Source: Buddleja alternifolia (lineage: Eukaryota > Streptophyta > Magnoliopsida > Lamiales > Scrophulariaceae). Taken from it: DNA of 64,000 bases. The position numbers were made by a program, and so were the translations under genes. Numbering within the stretch: the first letter of the stretch is position 1; every line of letters begins with the position of its first letter. Under the pieces are notes generated by a model, which did no database searches, had not been told where the DNA came from, and saw only the letters and a list, made by a program, of their open reading frames with translations. Of the stretch, positions 59,598 to 64,000 are shown piece after piece. The stretch covers positions 24,040,568-24,104,567 of the forward strand of contig CM033400.1 of NCBI GenBank assembly GCA_019426215.1, in the 5' to 3' direction.

Positions 59598-61258
59598 CAC
59601 TCAATGCCACTCATTGTGGTATCTAATACCCATCCTTTCCAGGTGTCGATCCAAAACAGCCTGAGGTAATGGTTTAGTGAACGGGTCAGCTATATTGTCA
59701 GGTGAGGCTATTTTCTGCATTGTTATCTCTCCTTTGCCAATGATCTCCCTGATGATGTGAAATCTTCGCTCAATATGTTTGGACTTTTTATGAGACCTCG
59801 GTTCCTTGGCTTACGCTATCGTTCCATTGTTATCACAATAAAGTGGAAACAGGAGCTGAGCACTAGGGACCGTTCCAAGTTCTCCAAGAATCCAAACAGA
59901 TTCTTTCGCTGCCTCTGAGGCTGCTACATACTCTACTTCAGTGGTGGAATTAGCGGTTGTGCCTTGCTTGGAGCTCTTCTAAGACACCGCTCCACCATTG
60001 AGAGTAAAAACAAACCCTGAAGTGGATTTTCGGTCATCAACATTAGACTGAAAGTCTGAATCAGAATAACCTTCCATCTTCAGGTCTCCACCTCCATAGA
60101 TGAGAATCATATCCTTAGTTCTTTTTAGATACTTTAGGATATTCTTCACAGCTATCCAATGTTACTTTCCCGGGTTTACCTAAAATCGACTCACCAGGCT
60201 CTCAACATAGGCAATGTCAGGTCTAGTACACAGCATTGCATACATCAGGCTACCAACTACAGAAGCATAGGGTGCATTATTCATCTCTTGTCTATCTTCA
60301 TCACTTTGAGGACTCATAGACTTGGATAAGTGTACTCCATACCTCATGGGAAGAAACCCTTTCTTAGAGTTGTCCATCCTAAACTTCTTTAGGACCTTTT
60401 CTAAGTAAAGGGCTTGAGAGAGGCCTATCATTCTATTCATTCTATCCCTGTAGATACAAATTCCTAGAATGTATGTGCCTTCTCCCAAGTCTTTCATGGA
60501 AAACGTACTCGAAATCCATTTCTTGACAGTGGTGAGCATTCCTACGTCATTTCCTAAAAGTAGAATGTCATCCACATATAGTACTAACAACGTGAGTTTG
60601 ATCCCACTTGTCTTCTTGTAGACACATTGTTCATCTTCATTCTTGATGAAGCCATATCCCTTAACTTATTCATCAAAACGGAGATTCCAGCTTCCAGATG
60701 CTTGCTTGAGACCTTAAATGGACCTTTGAGTTTACATACTTTATGGATATCGGACTCAGACACAAAACCCTTTGGCTGTTTCATATAGATATCCTCCTCG
60801 AGGAATCTATTTAGAAAGGCCGTTTTGACATCCATTTTCCATATCTCATAATCTATTTAGAAAGGCCGTTTTGACATCCATTTTCCATATCTCATAATCT
60901 AAGTATGCAACTATGGATAACAGAATTCGTATGGACTTTATCATAACCACAGGAGAAAAGATTTCTTGATAGTCAATTCATTCTCTTTGACTATACCTTT
61001 GCGCTACGAGCCTGGCTTTAAAGGTGTCAACCTTGCCATCGCTACCTATCTTTCTTTTGTAGATCCACTTACATCTTATAGGTTTTATACCATCATGACG
61101 ATCTACCAAAGTCCAGACATGGTTCAATTGCATAGAGTCCATTTCTGTTTCTATAGCTTCTCGCCATCTTGAAGCGTCAACATCCACCATCGTATGATCA
61201 TAGGTACATGGATCATCTTCATGACCTTCTTCTACTACAGTGTGAAGCTCTCGCTCCC
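59598..61258 (-). pseudogene. A2 pol, RT and RNase H part (broken)
   Basis: Reads downward. ASRWREAIETEMDSMQLNHV and CKWIYKRKIGSDGKVDTFKA (61170-61030) open the RT; EEDIYMKQPKGFV and MLVLYVDDILLLGND (60590 down) contain the YVDD site; PYASVVGSLMYAMLCTRPDI ends the RT. RNase H remnants (GYSDSDFQS-like, ATSEAAKE-like) continue to about 59600. The frame is broken by a 46-bp tandem duplication at 60804-60895 and by other stops. Confidence 0.9.
60804..60895. repeat. Perfect 46-bp tandem duplication in A2 RT
   Basis: AATCTATTTAGAAAGGCCGT...CATATCTCAT occurs twice head to tail (60804-60849, 60850-60895). A1 has one copy at the same place (near 7475-7525). AATCTA borders the unit on both sides, suggesting slippage at short homology. 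A length of 46 is not a multiple of three, so it shifts the RT frame. Confidence 0.95.
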
Positions 61259-61259
61259 C

Positions 61260-62716
61260 CTACAGTAGATACCCATACCTCTCAGGTTCATGTGGTATTC
61301 TACCAGATCTACGTGGTGGTTGTGCTACTATGGGTTCAGGCCTCGGTTCTTGAACAGATGTATTTACGAGAGTTTCATTTTGTTCTTCTAAAACAATTTT
61401 CCTACCTTTGCCCCCTTCCAAGATGAACTCATCCTCAAGGAAGTGAGCTTGTAGGGCCACGATGATTCTTCGATCATCATGCAGGTAAAAGAAGAATCTC
61501 ATGAAATCTTTAGGATAACCAATGAAACATCCCATTAGGGATCTTGCCTCCAATTTCTCCACGTTACTCTTCTTGACATAGGCGAGGCATCCCCAAATCT
61601 TAATATGATTAAGACTCAGTTTCCTATTATTCCACATCTCATATGTAGTTTTAGGAACGGATTTGGAGGAACATCTGTTCAAAACATGAGCAACCGTAAG
61701 GAGTGCGTATCCCCACAATGAAATGGATAAATCAGTGTAACTAAGCATGGAACGAACCATGTCCAACAGTGTTCGATTCCTTCGCTCGGCCACTCCATTC
61801 AGTTAAGGAGTTACTGGTGGTTTTAGTTGTAACATTATTTCTTGTTGTCTTTGGAATTCATCAAACTCGGCACTCATATATTCTCCTCCCCGATCCGATC
61901 ATAGAGTTTTTATATTTTGCCCAGTTTGATTTTCTACTAAGGCCTTGAACTCTTTGATCTTTCAAAGGATTCAGACTTTCACTTCATCAGATACACTAGA
62001 CCAAATCTTGAATGGTCGTCAGTGAAAGTGATGAAGTAGTAGAAACCTCCACGAGCCATTTCTCCAAATGGTTCGAAGATGTCGGTATGCACTAGTTTTA
62101 AGACTTGCGTAACCCTTTCAAAAGTCCCTGTGAAGGGGGATCTAACCATCTTTCCTAAGAGACATGATTCACATGTGGGAATAGGGTCCGACCTTAGTGA
62201 GCTTAAAAGCCCATCTTTTTCTATTTTGTGGATCTTGTGCTCTCCGGCATGGCCTAGTCTAAGATGCCACTGGAGTCTTAAGTTAGTTTCTTATCTACCA
62301 CATTTACGTGTTACAACATTAACATCAGATGAATTACGAACATTTAAATAATACAAACCATTAACTAAACAAGCATTGCCAACTAATTTATTTTCATAAT
62401 AAATGTCGCAATTTAATTTAGAAAAGCGGAATGTATATCGAATCTTAACTAAGACAGGAATAGATACAATGTTCTTAAGCCCCTTGGGCAAAACCAAAAC
62501 CTTATCTAAAAATAGTAAATGTCCAGAATTCAAATAACAAAAAGTAGATATGATCCTAGTAGTTGCGACGCTTTCCGTGTTGCCAACTTTGATCATCAAT
62601 TCTTCTCGGCCGAACTTTCTATTTCTCTGTAGATCCTGATCCAAACAACAAACATGGGCACTAGCCCCTGGGTCCAGAATCCACGAAGTAGAAAATACGA
62701 TAATAGAACAGTTAGT
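61260..62716 (-). pseudogene. A2 pol, protease and integrase part (broken)
   Basis: The protease site near 62675 reads WILDPGASAH; A1 has DSG, so the active-site Ser is Pro here. KNIVSIPVLVKIRYTF and NACLVNGLYYLNVRNSS follow. The integrase zinc and core text between 62290 and 61800 is recognisable only in pieces. The C-terminal part is open at 61793-61260 (MAERRNRTLLDMVRSMLSYT, HIKIWGCLAYVKKSNVEK, AHFLEDEFILEGG). Confidence 0.88.
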
Positions 62717-63568
62717 TTAAAAAATAAATAGTTCCATACCTTGTGCGCCTTTTCCTAATTTGTGACAGTTTCTCTTCCAGTGGCCAAGCTCACCGTACTT
62801 CAGACATCTATCCGTTTTCTTAGATCCTTTGCTCTTGTAAAACCCTTGAGCATTTCCCTTACCCTTCTTCGTACCCCCTTGAGCTCCAAGCTCGCCAGAC
62901 TTTTTCTTGTTCTTCAACTTCTTAGATGTTTTGGGTCCGGAAGAGATGACCAGGGCAGTTTCCTTTCCCTTTGGTTTCATTTGAGATTGTGCAGTAACCA
63001 ACTTGTTCACTAGCCCAGCTAAATTGCACTGTATCTCATTGCAGTTAAAGTTAACCACAAATTGGGAAAAGGAATCAGGAAGAGACTGCAAGATTAAGTC
63101 AGTTTGAAGGGTGGCATTCATGGTGAATTTGAGAGCTTCCGATTTCTAGATTCTCGAAATCATTTTGAGGACATGATCACCAACCTTCTCACTTTCTTTC
63201 ATCTTGGCTCCGAAGAGCTCTTTCGATATCTCATATCGTGCAGTTTGACTATGCTTTCCATAGAGCTCGACTAGGTGAGCTAGGATAGCACTTGCAGTGG
63301 GCATCTTATCATATGATCTTTGAAGATCATTAGTCATAGATCCCACCATGTATCGTCTCACCCAGAGGTCGTCCTTAACCCATTTTTGATGAGCTTGGAC
63401 CTCTTCCTCGTTGACACGTGTTCTAGCAGGAGCCGTCGGGATATCAGCCTCCAAGACATATCCCAGTGATTCCATATTGAGGACAATTCTCAAATTTCTA
63501 AGTCAGTCCACATAATTGGGTCCAGTCAGAGTATTCTTTTTTAGTAGAATTGATAGTGAGTTTGTCAT
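62717..63568 (-). pseudogene. A2 gag (broken)
   Basis: The ATG near 63568 is followed by a TGA where A1 has Trp in NYVNWLRNLR. It continues with GYVLEADIPTAPARTRVNEE and HSQTARYEISKELFGAKMKE, a stop near 63148, then ATLQTDLILQSLPDSFSQF and the zinc knuckle CLKYGELGHWKRNC. The second Cys of the knuckle is Tyr; A1 keeps Cys there. Confidence 0.9.
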
Positions 63569-64000
63569 ATTTGAGAGAGATAAATGAGAAAATGACTGCA
63601 GAAATAAACCAGATTTATTAGATTACTTGTTTTGACTTAACCAAAAAAAATTAAAGACTTAAAATTTATCTTGACTCCCACTGCATTTTTCGAATCCCAC
63701 ACTCTCATGTGAAAATCGGGAATTATCATTGGCATCGATTCCACAGCAAGTATTGAGGTCCTCAATTAATTAAATATATTGCAACCTAATTGGTTTCTGG
63801 CCCATTAATTATTTGAAGTGATATCTAATATCAATTTATCCAATAAATGTTTCAATACGTTTCCCTATAGTTCACCAAACCGCAACCCATTCGATTTCTA
63901 GATTCGTGAACTACCCGAGTTTATCCTACTAACTCCTATAATCTGGCATTTGAATTTCACCTTGCAAACGAATAGGTTTCTGGGGTGAAATATATTTCGA
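63569..64000 (-). other. A2 leader (start), running off the window
   Basis: Noncoding. Matches 19990-20410 in A1, including GTATTGAGGTCCTCAATTAA and GATATCTAATATCAATTTAT. No gene. Confidence 0.85.

Larger units (their letters stand above)
57821..64000 (-). mobile_element. Copia element A2 (A family), truncated by window end
   Basis: Second copy of the A family in minus orientation, with LTR, purine tract, RNase H, RT, integrase, protease, gag and the start of the long leader. The right LTR and target duplication are outside the window; the left flank GAATC (57816-57820) is the candidate duplication. It lacks the CACTA insertion, so near 61226 it shows the unoccupied site. Confidence 0.93.

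Overview
This 64 kb window is from a flowering plant, probably a eudicot. The evidence is the AT-rich base composition, plant-type Ty1/copia and Ty3/gypsy LTR retrotransposons, tRNA-iMet primer sites, and a plant CACTA (En/Spm) DNA transposon whose second gene carries a Ulp1-type (C48) protease domain. I found no convincing intact host gene, tRNA or rRNA gene. Nearly every long open frame belongs to a decayed transposon. The window reads as a pericentromeric or other repeat-rich block built by insertion into insertion.

Left block (1-24390). The oldest layer is two divergent direct copies of an LTR-like noncoding segment (C1, C2). C2 is split by a plus-strand solo LTR (B). B is split by a complete minus-strand copia element, A1 (4517-23810, target duplication CAAAA). 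A1 is split by a complete 9.8 kb CACTA transposon (7856-17647, target duplication CGT). The CACTA element carries a TNP2-type transposase pseudogene and a second gene that joins a Transposase_24-like region to a C48 protease domain. Its 5' regions are internally duplicated.

Middle block (24391-35385). This holds short remnants of possible gene exons, a fold-back structure, and a complete minus-strand LTR element, D (26548-34074, target duplication AATAG). D has nearly identical 434-bp LTRs but no recognisable coding capacity, so it looks like a large non-autonomous derivative. Its leader holds two strong GC-rich hairpins.

Right block (35386-64000). A plus-strand gypsy element of Tat type (E, dual RNase H) runs from a 5' LTR at about 35386 to about 57506. 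Most of its gag is missing. E is interrupted by a 1.67 kb solo LTR (H, target duplication GTTAT) and by a complete 14.9 kb Sirevirus-like copia element (F, 38574-53481, target duplication CCCGC). F carries gag, pol and a very long third open reading frame in the position of the Sirevirus env-like gene. To the right lies a fragment of an older F-like LTR (G), cut by a second copy of the A family (A2, minus strand), which runs off the window end. A2 preserves the sequence equivalent to the empty site of the CACTA insertion in A1.

All transposon genes are broken by stops or frameshifts. Several nonsense and active-site changes are C:G to T:A transitions, as expected of methylated, silenced DNA. 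Relative order of events: C before B before A1 before CACTA; E before H and F; G before A2. LTR similarity by eye suggests that D and F are young and A1 is older.
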